From Dysidea avara (taxonomy: Eukaryota > Porifera > Demospongiae > Dictyoceratida > Dysideidae), in the NCBI RefSeq assembly GCF_963678975.1, contig NC_089273.1, positions 32,612,973 to 32,676,972 on the forward strand: a stretch of 64,000 bases of DNA, in the 5' to 3' direction. Made by a program: the position numbers and the translations under genes. Positions within the stretch are counted from its first letter, which is position 1; each line of letters begins with the position of its first letter. Shown here piece by piece: positions 19,698-31,828 of the stretch. Below the pieces are notes generated by a model. The model did no database searches and was not told the DNA's origin. It was given only the letters and a program-made list of their open reading frames with translations.

Positions 19698-21446
19698 AAT
19701 TGTAGCAGTAAAAAATTATAGTATTGCATGTTTACATTCATGCACTGTGAAACTTAGCAGCCAAAGATGATACACATAGAGAGTTTTGTATACTAGGTTA
19801 GGATTTAAAGAACACAGAATTGCAATATTTTATTGATCAGATAATGAAAGGTGTAGAATTTCAACTATGATATGTTTGGCATAATTGGGTAATAGCTATG
19901 ATGAAATCACATGCAAAGAAAAGTGCAACTAGCACAGAGGTCATAGTAATTTTATCACTGTGTAGCAGAACTCTACAGATGTTGACTGTTCTAGCAGTAT
20001 TATTCTTTCAAATTCCCACATTCAATAAATGAGTCCTGCAAATATAAGTTTGACCATGCAGCACTGATTAGTTTTCAGAAGAGCTTACCTAGTTCTTTTC
20101 TTTGCTATTTTTATCTTTCTGTATGATTCGATTGCTGTATCATAAGCAAATAATTGATGAAATGTACTCTACTGACTTTTCTTATAAGCAAGTACATGGT
20201 TAAATTTCTGAGGAGGTAAGCACTCCTACATCTGGGCCCCTAAACTGGAAACTGTACACTTCAGAGCAAACGAATGTTCCATCTGTCAAATATGTACGTA
20301 TATGCTTGAGGAGAATGCATATGATATCTTTGTGGGGAACAACACAGCCTAGGGATACTTGGGGTGGTGGTCTGGTGGATTATTGCAGGCTTTAAGTAAT
20401 TTTGGTCCACGTGCATGTAAAAAAACACAGTGGAGATGTGCTTATTTTTGTGTTACAGGAGGCAACAGTACTGTCTGACTGCTGTAATAGAGTAATTGTG
20501 AATAAAAAACAAAAACATAGACATGCATTGATAAATATTTAAATTTAATGATCTATTTATGACCTAATTTATAATTTAATTTCACTTGAAATACTCTAAA
20601 TTATTTTAAAGTTTCAAATTACCTTTTATTACACCAAAATTGCAAAAAGGCATATTTCTGCCTGAGCCTTGTATGACTTCCCAACAGGCATTCCTGAGGT
20701 AGATCCTATCAAAAATTTTAATCTTATGTGGTAAGGAACTCACAGAGAATATTTGGTGCTTTGTCAATTATGTCCACCACATTATTTTACTAAGCCACCT
20801 AATTAACCTGACAGTGACCATGACAGTGAACAACCAACAACATTTGGTGAACCTGCTACATCAGTGACGCAGAAGTGAATCAGCTACCTCTTATGAAGGA
20901 CTATCTATGCTGTTGACATTTGGTGACAACCGAGGATGCAACACAACTACACTGGACTAACTGACCTTCTCATCCTTCAACTGCTAGACTAATTGAGCAG
21001 GCACTCGCCCCTCACCACACGCGCGATTATATAAAATGTACCCTCATTGCCCTGCCAAACACTTTTCCACATGGTGACTCTCCTCATGTGAATTGCTGTT
21101 CATCTGCTACTGATGTGCTGTCCATTCGAAAAGAAAACAAGCTTTGGTTCTACCACAACTATATTGTGTCTGTTCTAAGCTTCCACTTGTCTGTAGATGC
21201 TATTACAAAGTGTACCATCACCAAAATGGTATACATAGCTACTTGTTTCCTTAAGAAATGATTGAGCCTTCCAAGGAGTGCCACATGTGTTATTTTATAT
21301 TATCCGGGATGTGCTATCCTAGTATTTCGCAGATATCTAAGCAGGCAAACTAGAGCCTCTTGTCCTGTATAACTACCACTTCTGATTATCAACTCCAGGA
21401 ACTTGGATTGCAATTGCGTTTTGGTGACCCCTACTTCAGACTCATG
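19698..21446. other. Mostly unassigned, possible decayed coding near 20.8-21.4 kb
   Basis: 19700-20800 shows no recognisable feature. From about 20840, ACATTTGGTGA occurs twice (20849 and 20919), like the sequence after the Ty3 LTR at 23051. The downstream sequence has codon-like stretches with stops. This may be a relic of another LTR element, but I could not identify a domain. Confidence 0.3.
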
Positions 21447-21562
21447 TGTAACAATTGAACAGTAGTATAATTATTATTAGTTATTATTCATTGTAACTGA
21501 ACACTTTAAATCATTGTAATCATGTACACTTGTGTGATCCTGGTGTTCGATATTGTTTGAGT

Positions 21563-23016
21563 CAGTGGTGTAGCCAGGGGTGGGCCTGGGTGGGCATGTA
21601 TTACCCTAGGAGAGCGGCGCCCACTCGCTTTTGTTATTACGAACAAGAGACAAATAGTGCATACCTTGGTAGTGTGATATTTTTGTTGTAAATCAGCAGT
21701 TGATATTAATATAAGTTCAATAATTGCATTATGTGATCCGGGTAGTTTCAGTGTTTTCTATTTAATGCACATCATGTAATCCAAATTTTAGGTGGGGAAG
21801 AGAGGAACACGAGGAAGGAGAAATCCAGTCTATCTTTTCACATCTGGAATATTGAATTGTGAGGAACGGCACAGATGTTCTTTTGTTGGCGGGGTGAACT
21901 TACATAAAGCGATAGACAAAAAATGGTGTAAAGTCGGTTGGAGGCAAATAATTGCAATTGATGGCTGAATTAAGTCATATAATTATCTCAAGAGTCAGGA
22001 TGGAGTATGTGGCGGTTGTAACGCTGTGGGGAGTGCATTGCCTGATATGTACGCACTCGCCCTCGGGCACGCGGCGCCCGAGGGCGAGTGCATACATATC
22101 AGGTAATGCACTACTTACAGTGTTGCAACTAATATGTTACACTTCAAAGTAGCTTTTTAAGTAGTTCTAACCCTTTCAAGTTACTTTTACAGTAGTTTTA
22201 AGCTGCTAAATTCACGTTTAAGTTAAATGCCTTTGATGTGGTTGAGGGTGCCTTTAATGTGGTCTGGCATTTGTCCAGGATCCTCTGTGGTGGTTGAATA
22301 TATCATTATGGTTACTATATCAAAGCTTCACATTAGCTCTTACTATAACACTATTACTTACTATGTAAGGTTTTCAAAATGTATAAGAAACCTTATCACC
22401 ATGAGACAGTTTTGATTGTGGGATTCGGTTGGTCTCAATTGAGAGCCACAGGAGGGCTCAATTGTAGACCACAGGAGATCACTGAAGCCCACAATGTAAA
22501 GTGGATGTTGCTCATATAGGTTTCATATACATTTTACTACAGTATTCAATAGTAAGAAGCATTAAAGCTGTACAGTTTGTGGAATGCAGTAATGAGTTGT
22601 CAGCACACTTTGCAGTGCGACATCTAGATGTTGCACTGCTAAGTGTGCCACATCACATTTGTAGCATAAAGAATTCCTTTGATCTGAGGTGTGAAAGTGT
22701 TACATAAAGAGTTGTGTACGAGTACAGACAAGTTAAGAGACCAGACAAGGAGGTGTAATAAGTTAGTTTCAATTTCTAGTTTCTATATCATTCATGCAGT
22801 AGCATTAGACTAGTGGAATAAGCTGTAGGAACAGCAGCATAGCATATTATTAGCTAGCTAGATACATTTATGCACTTTTGAAACAGTTTTTAAACCAAAT
22901 GTATGTAGAGTCTACTAAGGATGAACTCACATTTTGTGCTAGTTAGTATAGTTGCATGGGGTGAAGTGTGTGGGTGAGTGTGCCCACCCATTCGTGGAGG
23001 CCTGGCTACGCCACTG
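21563..23016. mobile_element. hAT-like element, 1454 bases, in the LTR
   Basis: The ends CAGTGGTGTAGCCAGG and CCTGGCTACGCCACTG are inverted. Exact 8-base duplications GTTTGAGT flank it (21555-21562, 23017-23024). No transposase ORF, so it is non-autonomous. A strong hairpin lies at its middle. Confidence 0.95.
22032..22112. repeat. GC-rich 36-bp hairpin inside hAT
   Basis: AGTGCATTGCCTGATATGTA then CGCACTCGCCCTCGGG pairs with CCCGAGGGCGAGTGCATACA then TATCAGGTAATGCACT, around the nine-base loop CACGCGGCG. It has only a couple of mismatches. Its GC content contrasts strongly with the AT-rich surroundings. Confidence 0.85.
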
Positions 23017-23059
23017 GTTTGAGTGAACATGTGGTGGCTCTACAAACATTACATTTGGT

Positions 23060-23815
23060 GACAAAGATGGGATTATGGCCAAGCAGCACAGAACAGTTTC
23101 TGAATTCTCGGGTATAGCAGAAGACTGGAGGCATACTTGAAACAATTGGAAAGCTACTTCATGGCAAATGACGTCACAACTGTGGGGAAGAAACGTGTAG
23201 TGTTACTAAGCTCAAGAACCGCAACATATAAAACAATTCACAGTGTGTTGGCACCATCCAAGCTAACGGAACCGTCATACAATGATCTGACAAAGAAAAT
23301 AACAGGGAACATTTTCTCCCAAATTTAATACTTTCATTTGTCAACCAGGAGAGAAGATCACAACTTATGTCACCAGATTGAGGGAATTGATGCAGGACTG
23401 AGTTTTGTAACACTCTGAATGATATGCTGAGAGATACACTTGTTCGCGGAGTCAATAATGAACAGTTACAACACAGGTTGCTATCTGAGCCACAGTTAAT
23501 CTTCAAGAAATCCTTGGAACTATCACAAACATTTATAACAGCAATATAAGATGCAAAAGACTTGCAAGAAGGACTAAGATCGATGGCACCTGTTCATACT
23601 GTCACAAGAAAAACTGGACAACAAAAATGCCATCGCTGTGGAGGGCAATGTTACCCCCACATCTGTAGATAAAGAGAGACCATTTGTCATAATTGTGGAA
23701 GAAGGCCATCTGGCAAAGAAATGTTTTAGCAGTCAACTGGCCAAGGGAACAGCTGCCCCATACACAAACTCCACCAAGTTAGAACGCCCACAATTATTTA
23801 GAGACAGACTCGGAA
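23060..23815 (+). pseudogene. Gag of Ty3-type element
   Basis: Fragments in shifting frames read EFSGIAEDW, LESYFMANDVTTVGKKR, ATYKTIHSVLAPSK and LNDMLRDTLVRGV, typical of Ty3-family capsid. Two zinc knuckles follow (CHRCGG near 23630 and CHNCG near 23688, with the rest, GHLAKKC, in another frame). At least four frameshifts. Confidence 0.8.
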
Positions 23816-23829
23816 GTGGATGATGTAGA

Positions 23830-24110
23830 CCATATAACTGACAATGGTGAATTCGGACTTGATGGTGATGTTGATACAATGTTCACACTGCCGTCATCCA
23901 AGGTGAATCCTATCCAAATTGCTGTTGAAATTAATAGTTTTCCACTATTGATGGAATTGGATACTGGGGCATCGCTCTCAGTTATCAGTGAGAAAGTCTA
24001 CAAGATGCTACCATCATGTAGACCTCTCCAGCCTACCTCAGCACAGCTTATAACATATACAGGTGAATCTATTAAAGAGTTAGACATTATATCTGTAGCA
24101 GTTTGACACA
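23830..24110 (+). pseudogene. Aspartic protease of Ty3-type element
   Basis: NSFPLLMELDTGASLSVIS carries the DTGAS active-site loop at about 23957. The flap region follows (AQLITYTGE). The ORF ends at TGA (24104). The short open frame matches the expected protease size. Confidence 0.85.
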
Positions 24111-25494
24111 ATTCCCAAGAGAAGTGTTTGCCCTTACTGGTGGTAGAAGAGGAAGGGCCTAGCTTACTAGGCAGAAATTAGCTATGGCACCTTAAATTAG
24201 GCTGGCAATTTGTGTATAACATAGAATCAACTACAGAGGTGGAGAAAATTCTTGCTCTACATAAAGAAGTCTTTGAAGAGGGACTAGGGACAGTACTAGG
24301 CATGACAGCTAAATTACACCTCAATCCAGACACAGTGCCCAAGTTTTGTAAAGCTAGTCCCATGCCATTCTCTCTGAAGAAAAATGTTAAAACAGAATTG
24401 CAATGATTAGAAGCTGCAGGGATGATTTCCCCAGTACATTTTTCAGACTGGGAAACACCAATTTAGCCTGTGGCCAAGAGGAATAGTAGGGTTCGAATTT
24501 GTGGGGATTATAAAATTACCCTGAACTAAACATTAAAGTCAGAAGTGTATCCACTGCCTAAAATCAAAGAGTTGCTTGTGGCACTAACAGGCAAGGTACA
24601 TTTCACAAAGCCAGATTTGTCACATGCCTCCAACAGCTGGTACTTGATGAAAACTCTGCTTTGATAGCTACCATCAATACACATAAGGAGTTGTTTAAGT
24701 ATAATCGCTTGCCATTCGGCATTGTGACAGTGCTGACCCTTTTTCAATAAGTAATGGAAAACTTGCTAAGGACCTATCATATGTGAGTGTGTACTTAGAT
24801 GACATTCTAGTCACAGGTATGTCACTAGCTGAACACTTGGCAAATCTTAGTGAAGTGCTCACACAGCTGAAAGATGCAGGTATGCATCTTAAAGGAACAA
24901 GATAACCCCAGAAGTTGACTACTTAGGGCATCGCATTAGCAAGGATGGATTTCAACCAGCTGAATCCAAAGTTGAAGCAACAACTAAGGCACCTACCCCA
25001 CAAAATGTTGCAGAATTAAGAGCCTTTCTGGATATAATAAATTATCATGGGAAATTTTTGTCTCATTTGTCTACAACCATGGCACCAATGCACAAGCTGT
25101 TAGCAAAGGAGCAAAGTGGCACTGGGAAAACAGTAGCAACAGGCTTTGAAGCAATTAAATTGCAACTAGTGCTGTGCAAACTTTTGATGCATTATGATCC
25201 AGATGTTCAGCTAGTTTTATCTTGTGATGCTTCCCCATCTGGAGTGGGTGCTGTACTGGCTCATTGTTTTGATGACAGTGCCGAGTGGTCAACTGCATTT
25301 GTGTCGCACACACTGGTCCCTGCAGAATGCTGGTATTCTCAATTGGATAAGGAGACATTGGCTATCATACTCAGCTTGCAAAAATTTCATCAATATTTGT
25401 TTAAGAGGACCTTTGTCATATACATACAAAGATCATAAATATTATCATACTTGTTTGATGTGTTGTCAAGAGCTATCCCACAGATGGCATCTGC
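24111..25494 (+). pseudogene. RT and RNase H of Ty3-type element, cut by BEL insertion
   Basis: RT landmarks are KFCKASPMPFSLKKNV, EAAGMISPVHFSDW, RICGDYK, and the catalytic YLDD at about 24798-24809. RNase H begins near 25030 (VLSCDASPSGVGAVL, ETLAIILSLQKFHQYLF). It is interrupted at 25494. Its continuation is at 35579-35636 and, after another insert, from 37049, and these join in register once the inserts are ignored. Many stops. Confidence 0.9.
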
Positions 25495-25700
25495 TGTCAC
25501 GATTTTGGCAACCTCTCAACGAAATGAACTGGAACAAGCCAACGATATTCACACCACTTAGCACTTCAAACCACTCAAACGTGTTAATCGCTTCAACTGA
25601 TAACTTACACACACATGTGACAGCATTACACAATTCATTACATCATTGAATAAACCTAGCCTAACCTAATTACAAAACCAAAGATAAAATAAATGTCACA
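25495..25700 (-). repeat. 3' LTR of BEL element
   Basis: Ends TG...CA on the minus strand. It is preceded (minus strand) by the polypurine tract AAAAACGGGGAT (inverse at 25701-25714). Contains an AATAAA-type signal on the plus strand only. Compare the 5' LTR at 35358-35573. Confidence 0.95.
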
Positions 25701-25771
25701 ATCCCCGTTTTTGAGGCAACACAGTTGATCAAACATCTAACTACATAATTATAATTACAAAACATAAAAGT

Positions 25772-27697
25772 TCATTCACCAGGCACTGTTGAGTTCTTGA
25801 CTTCAACTGGGTACAGGTGTAAAATACTTCGTTTCAACAAACGTGTTGGCGTATCACCACTGCCTACACGTACCAATGCTGCTCTAATCTTGCCATCTCT
25901 TCCAACAATCAGCTCTTCCACAAGTCCCAGTTTCCAAAAGGCTCTCTTTGTGCTATCATCCTTCAAAACAACAACATCTCCAACAGTGACTTCCATAGAA
26001 GTTCCAGTTCATCGTGAATTTACTCGATGTGATTCCCTCAGTCCTGTCAAGTATTCTTTCCTCCATTGCTTGGTAAACTGGTTCAACAAGTGTCTCTGTG
26101 TCTTGTACCTCTTGGTGAGTGTTTCATGTGTACTGGATAAATCAAAATGACTGTCATTCGGTTTTTCAGCAATCCGTCGTCCATAAATCAGGTGGGATGG
26201 AGAAAGAGTATAGCTGATTCCATCAACATCATCCTGTACATAAGTGAGGGGGCCAGCATTGATGAATGCCTCAACTTCAATAAGGAGGGTTTGTAACTGA
26301 TCATAAGTTAAACTGGTATGACCCACAGTCTTTCTAAGACATCTCTTCACTCCTTGTACCATCCTCTCCCAAAATCCTCCCCACCATGGTGCCTTCTCAA
26401 CCATAAAACTCCATGTAATTCGATTATTGGTCAAGTATTGACTTATCTCCTTTGACCTAGAAATCTTGATCAGTTCTTTAGGTGATGACTGAAAGGTTTT
26501 AGCATTATCAGACATCAAGGTTGCTGGCAGCCCTCGTCGACTGGCAAATCTTCTTATAGCCAATAAAAAAGAATCTACTCCCATATTTGGGGTGAGCTCA
26601 AGATGAATAGCCCTCGTCGACGTACAAGTAAACAGACATATGTATACTTTCTCACTGACATTCTTCTCTGAAATATACAGGGGTCCAGCAAAGTCAACAC
26701 CTGTGTGAGTAAATGGCGGCCGGTCTGAAATTCGTTCATTTGGTAAGTCTGGTGCTGTAACTGAAGAGTATGATGGTCCCTCAAGCTTACAGCAAACAGT
26801 GCAAGACTTTACAACTCTTCTGACGACTTGGCATCCCTTCAGGATCCAAAAACGTTCTCGTAAATAAGTTAGAGTATCTGCAACACTACTATGCTTTACA
26901 TTCTGATGAGCCCACAAAACCAACAGTTGTACAAAATAATCATCATGTGGTAATATAGCTGGTTTCTTGCTCAGTAGAAACAGAGACGAATTGTTGAGTC
27001 GACCTTTACAACATAAAACTTCCTGGTTATCTAAAAACAGCCCAAATTGCTTCACTAGTAGAGGACACGGACCTAAGCAAGAACAGAAATATTGGATTTC
27101 ACGAGCAAAAAAACTACGTTGCACAGACTTAATCCATAATATCTCTGATTGATTCATTTCACTACGAGATATGAAAGGATCAAATGATTCGGTTTGTTTC
27201 CTGCACTTCTTAATGAACTGAATCACATAAGAGGTTACACGCAATAATCGATTTAAGCCTCCAGATTTCTTGCAATCAATCAACTCCTTAATAGACTGAC
27301 ACACAAAGGTTGAACTCATGGAGACCAAGGAAAGGGTAATTGGGGTTATGTTCTTTACCATCTCTATCTGCGCTTCATGATTGAGGTCATACACTTCAAT
27401 GGTTGGCCAGGTTGTAGTTGATTCACTCAGGAAGTCCGGTCCTTGCCACCACAATACTTGGTCAATCAACTCTGAAGCCATGGTGCCCCTTGAAGGCAAA
27501 TCAGCCGGATTTAATCTTCCAGGACAATGTCTCCACAACTCTCGATCACTAAGCTGACGGATCTCATCAACTCTGTGTTGCACGTACTGTTTCCATACCT
27601 TGTCATTACGGATCCAACAAAGTGCAGTCATGGAATCCACTCAAAAAAACTGACCTTTGAGATTAGAAATCAAGCCTTGGACAACCTTAGTAAGCCT
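25772..27697 (-). pseudogene. BEL integrase, near-intact
   Basis: A single frame runs through RNase H tail features (MTALCWIRNDK, CPGRLNPADLPSRG), the integrase zinc finger (AHQNVKHSS then SCTVCCK), and the catalytic core with HTGVDFAGPL (Asp), LMSDNAKTF (Asp) and EKAPWWGGFWERMV (Glu). It ends in a C-terminal [18 protein letters not shown] module. TGA stops interrupt the otherwise unbroken frame at about 27641-27643 and 26009-26011. Confidence 0.92.
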
Positions 27698-29028
27698 CTA
27701 AAGAATCAATGCTCCCAATAGCTCAAGTCGTGGAATTGTTTGTTTCTTAAGGGGAGCAACCTTGGTCTTGGATGCTACTAATCTCACTGATACACTTCCA
27801 TCAGAGTAGAGAGTTCTTAAGTACAATACAGCCGCATAGGCATGTTCTGAAGCATCACTGAACCCATGGAGCTCAAGTCTTTCTGGGCGCTTCCCTAATT
27901 CAAAATAACATCTGGGTACCACAACCATATTCAAGGTATTCAAGCTCTCTAATAATTGATTCCACCTCTGAGCTAGGTCTGGGGGGAGAGGATCATCCCA
28001 GTGGGACTTGTTAACACAAAGCGTTTGAAACATTACCTTCAGAAGAATAACAAACGGACTAAGAAAACCCATTGGATCAAAAATGGCAGCAGTCACATGC
28101 AGTACTGTTCATTTGTTGGATGGCAAGCCTCTTGCATGAGCCTGTAAATCCCCAAAGCAGAATCTAAATTCATCAGGCTCATGAAACCATTGAATTCCAA
28201 GTAGCTTGTCTGGCTCAGGTTCTAATCCCTTCACCCTGTCAACCTCCAATTTGGATTTCTGATTATTTTGCTCTGATTTAATCATTGCTAACAAAGAAGG
28301 AGAATTGGAATTCCATTTGCGCAAGTTAAAGCCACCATCTGACATCACTGATTTAGCTGTCTTGTATAACTTAAAGGCATTACCAATAGTATCAGCCCCA
28401 GCAATGAGATCATCAACATACAAGGACCGCTCTATACACTGGCACAGTTCAGGCTGACTGTCATGGTACTTATGAGTGTGGTGAGCAACTACAGCTCCTA
28501 GAATGGCTGGTGATGGTCGCAGCCCAAAAACTAAACGGGTAAATCTAAATTGAACGACTTCACTATCTTCACGGTGAGGGTCCTTGAACCAAAGAAAACA
28601 CAACATGTCTCTGTCAGACTCACAAATGCCAATCATGAGAAAGGCCTTCTCTATATCTGTGGTTAATGCTATCAAATGATTACGAAATCGTACCATAATG
28701 TCAAATAATCTGGGAATAAGGTTAGGCCCTGTTTGTAAGCAATCATTCAAAGACATTCCAGACTCTTTTGATTTGGCAGATCCATCATATACTACTCTGA
28801 CCTTAGTAGTGCTCCGCCCTTTCCGTATAACAGGATGGTGGGGCATTTAATGAATAGAACCCTTCTCCTTGTTAGTTTGTTGCATGGGGACTCTCTCAAT
28901 TATACTTCTTTCTAACTGATCTTGTATAATGCAATCATATTCATGAAGAATGCCAGGATTCTTAAGCAACCTTTTATGAAGTAATTTCAAACGACTAAAA
29001 CAAGGATCACGATTATCAGAAAGCTTAA
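27698..29028 (-). pseudogene. BEL reverse transcriptase and RNase H
   Basis: RT reads MPHHPVIRK, RVVYDGSAKS, DIEKAFLMI (first catalytic Asp), FRFTRLVFGLRPSPAIL and the catalytic SLYVDDLIAG. RNase H starts near FDPMGFLSPFVILLK and has ELHGFSDASEHAYAAVLY. All pieces share one frame with point stops at 28847-28849 (TAA), 28109-28111 (TGA) and 27698-27700 (TAG). Its upstream continuation lies beyond the MITE at 29721. Confidence 0.93.
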
Positions 29029-29030
29029 TA

Positions 29031-29720
29031 TGTGACTGGATTTTGGAAAAACAATCCAAATCGCACATTAGAAGTTTCGAGATAAATGGTTTTAAAGAAT
29101 TGAAGCCAGCATAACTCTCCAAGGATAGCAAGCACGCGCATGAAATTTACACAAAAGATGCATCAATCTGTTAACTTTCAAGCCACTTCCAGTACTTGTA
29201 GCTGCTTGTACAGTTTCCCGCCAAATAAGATAGAAAATCTGAGCAGTTGGACGAGCGAAGTAGTATCACGAGTGCTCACAAAGGGGTGGAGGCTGGGGGG
29301 TGGAGGCTGGGGGGTGGAGGCTGGGGGGTGGAGGCTGGGGGGTGGCGGGGAGGGCAAAAGATAGGCCTCAAAATGGAGGCAGACCACGATTGGAGTCCAG
29401 ACACGAGATTACAGGGCTGTGCTGGCTCCTTAGTGGCTGATATGTAGCAAAATCTACAGAGAATACGTCTGGCCAACATTATAAGGCTGTTCACCAGTAA
29501 ACCACTGATTCTTGCCAAGCCAGGTCCTTCACAAGGCCTGAAACCGCCATTTGGGCACTCCACACCACCCAGAAAAGACGTCTACTAAAACCAGCCTCGT
29601 GTAGTTTGAGTAGTGCTGAGGGTCAAAACTTGTAGTACGATAGTGTAGCTATCCACTGGTGGTGTTACTATGATTTTGCCTGATGTGCGATTTGGTTCGG
29701 TTCTGTAAAATCTGGTCACA
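29031..29720 (-). mobile_element. 648-family MITE copy C, 690 bases, inside BEL RT
   Basis: TGTGAC termini are flanked by TA on both sides (29029-29030, 29721-29722). It is longer than copies A and B by 42 bases, exactly three extra units of the 14-mer GGTGGAGGCTGGGG at about 29284-29345. Removing it with one TA reconnects the BEL frame, so it jumped after the BEL element landed. Confidence 0.95.
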
Positions 29721-30461
29721 TATGGTCCCCTATCCAAGGTAAGCCTACCTCATAGCGATTGTCCTTAAAACCCTTGTAAAAAAATGTCATCTGAAGGGGC
29801 ATTCTCAATACATCAATACCAAGAGTCTCAACTTCCCAAAATTTCTTAAGAGCAGTAACAAGTTGGTTATCCTGGGATTCAGAAGAATTCGATTCATTAA
29901 AATAACTAATAGCAAGATTGGAATGAGTATGGGCCAATTCCTCAGTAACAGCAGTCTCAGCAGGTCCTGATATAAGCCAACCCAATGTACTACAAACAGC
30001 TATAAGTCCTCTTTCAGTACGAATAATCTCCCCGGTCACAACGGACCAATAGAAGTCTGAGCCTACGAGAATGTCAATATGGTTCTGCCTGGTGAGACCT
30101 CGCAATCAGTCAATTCAAGCTCATTCAACACGGGGTAAGCACTAAGGTCAACAGGACTGGGTAGTGCAGAGCATATAGTTGGAAAGCTTAATGCATTAAT
30201 ACAATACAAGTTCTCACTCCCAGGTTTCCGCAAATACACTCTAACAACATCACAACTCTGCGTTTTAAACTCACTATCACCAAAGGTGTTGAGGTTGAGC
30301 TTCTCCTTTCTGATGGGTGATAATCCCAGTCTTGACTTCAAAGAGTCTGTGATGTAGGAACGTTGGCTACCATTATCAAAGAGTATCCTCACATTCTCAA
30401 TGCTGGTTCCACTTCCATTAGTAGCTTCGCCTGTGCGGTCTGTAGTAAAACCAATTGCCAT
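29716..30461 (-). pseudogene. BEL protease and linker to RT
   Basis: ENVRILFDNGSQRSYI carries the DNGS form of the aspartic protease loop typical of BEL (peptidase A17-like). IDILVGSDFYW and GLIAVCSTLGWLISGP follow, and the region ends in NRYEVGLPW, the start of RT, where the MITE interrupts. One frameshift lies near 30080. Confidence 0.9.
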
Positions 30462-30559
30462 CTCTTCACAGTGTTAATAGTATTGGCAGTGGTGTCTTCA
30501 ACTGGTGTAACCTGTTCCACATTATGGTCACGTTGGTTTGTTGTTTGTGGTTCACACAA

Positions 30560-31755
30560 GGACTGGTGGTGTCTACGATGACAATAACAACAGTTTCTGT
30601 GAGATTCACAGTCCCGGGCCTATGATTAGACTTCTAACAAACAAAGCATCTCCCCATTCTTATTAAGACTTCCTTACGATCTTTCACACTGACTACCTTC
30701 TTACATGAAGCTGAGTAATGTGCCTCACCACAATACACACTTTTGACAGTGTAGTTATTAGTTACTAAAGAGTTGGCAGTAGGATTAAAGCCACCAACAT
30801 GTGTCTTAGGGTGAACAACACTCTTCTGTGATAAGATTCTGGCCCCTTCACTAGTTTCCCTGGCTTCAACTTCTTTAAGAATAGTGCTCATCAGGTGATT
30901 AATCTCCCAGGTTTCCTCTCGATTCTCTCTAGCCACTCTTAGACGCACTCCATCTGGTAACTTGGACATGAGGACAGGAATGAGTACACTGCCATACTGG
31001 GTAGTCTCAATGCCCAGGGATTTCAACCCACGTATATGAACCATCATCTTGTCATATAACCGTCTCTAAGGCTAGGTACGATCTACAATACAAGCAGGAA
31101 GTCTGAAGATTTCTTCCATATGGGTAGCAATAATCTGTTTAGTGTTGCCAAATCTCTTCTTCAATAATTCTATAGCTGAATCATAGTTGGCTTCTGTTAG
31201 ACTGAGCCCTTGAATGGTTAAGGCAGCAGCACACTCAAGCAAAGAATGCAGGTAATTGAACTTGTCAATTTTTGATATTTCGCTGTTTTCGTGAACTGCA
31301 GACTTAAATGAATCCCAAAAGGATACCCACGCGGTGACATCACCTTTGAACTTAGCCAAACTCAATTTGGGTAGACGCGTTTTTGCAACAGCTCCAGGTG
31401 GTGATGCAACAACAACAGCTGGGGTGGTACTAACTGTGTGGGGTGCGACAGACGGCGGTTGTAAGGCTACGTCAATTCGACGCTTATAGTCCATTATCTT
31501 GGCTACCACAATTTCAGCATCATTTACCTCTATTTCAAATTTTTCCAATGAACACAGGTTCAAGATATCACGATTAAGGGTCTGTAATGTCTGTTCCTTA
31601 GCATTTAACTGTTGTCGTATCACGATTAAACGGTCGATCTGTTCAGTGGTTAGTGGTTCTGTGGCCGTTAGAGTGTCGGTTTCTTTAGTTAGCTTCGTTA
31701 CGACTCCACGGTGTGATCCTCTAACGGTCTTCAATCAATCCAAGTTTTCACTCAT
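30560..31755 (-). pseudogene. BEL Gag with zinc knuckles
   Basis: An ATG near 31755 (MSENLD, then TGA) opens Gag. RLPKLSLAKFKGDVTAWVSF and SALLECAAA-like text is characteristic of the BEL Gag (DUF1759-like) capsid. The C-terminal knuckles CFVC and CCYCHRRHHQSLC lie at about 30560-30650 with a frameshift between them. Stops at about 31730 and 31072 and the frameshift make it inactive. Confidence 0.88.
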
Positions 31756-31828
31756 GCTTGCTCTCGATCTCTACGGCGTGAATGAATCTAAAAATAAAAC
31801 TACGAGAATACACAGTTCAGTCTTATCA

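Larger units (their letters stand above)
21447..23053 (+). repeat. 5' LTR of the Ty3-type element, split by hAT
   Basis: The LTR parts are 21447-21562 and 23025-23053. They match 38402-38569 (GAACAGTAGTATAATTATTA, AATCATTGTAATCATGT). The 3' LTR has an extra ATTGTATT-type segment. The sequence TTTGGTGACAAAGATGGG after the LTR is the expected primer-binding region. I could not assign the tRNA. Confidence 0.85.
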
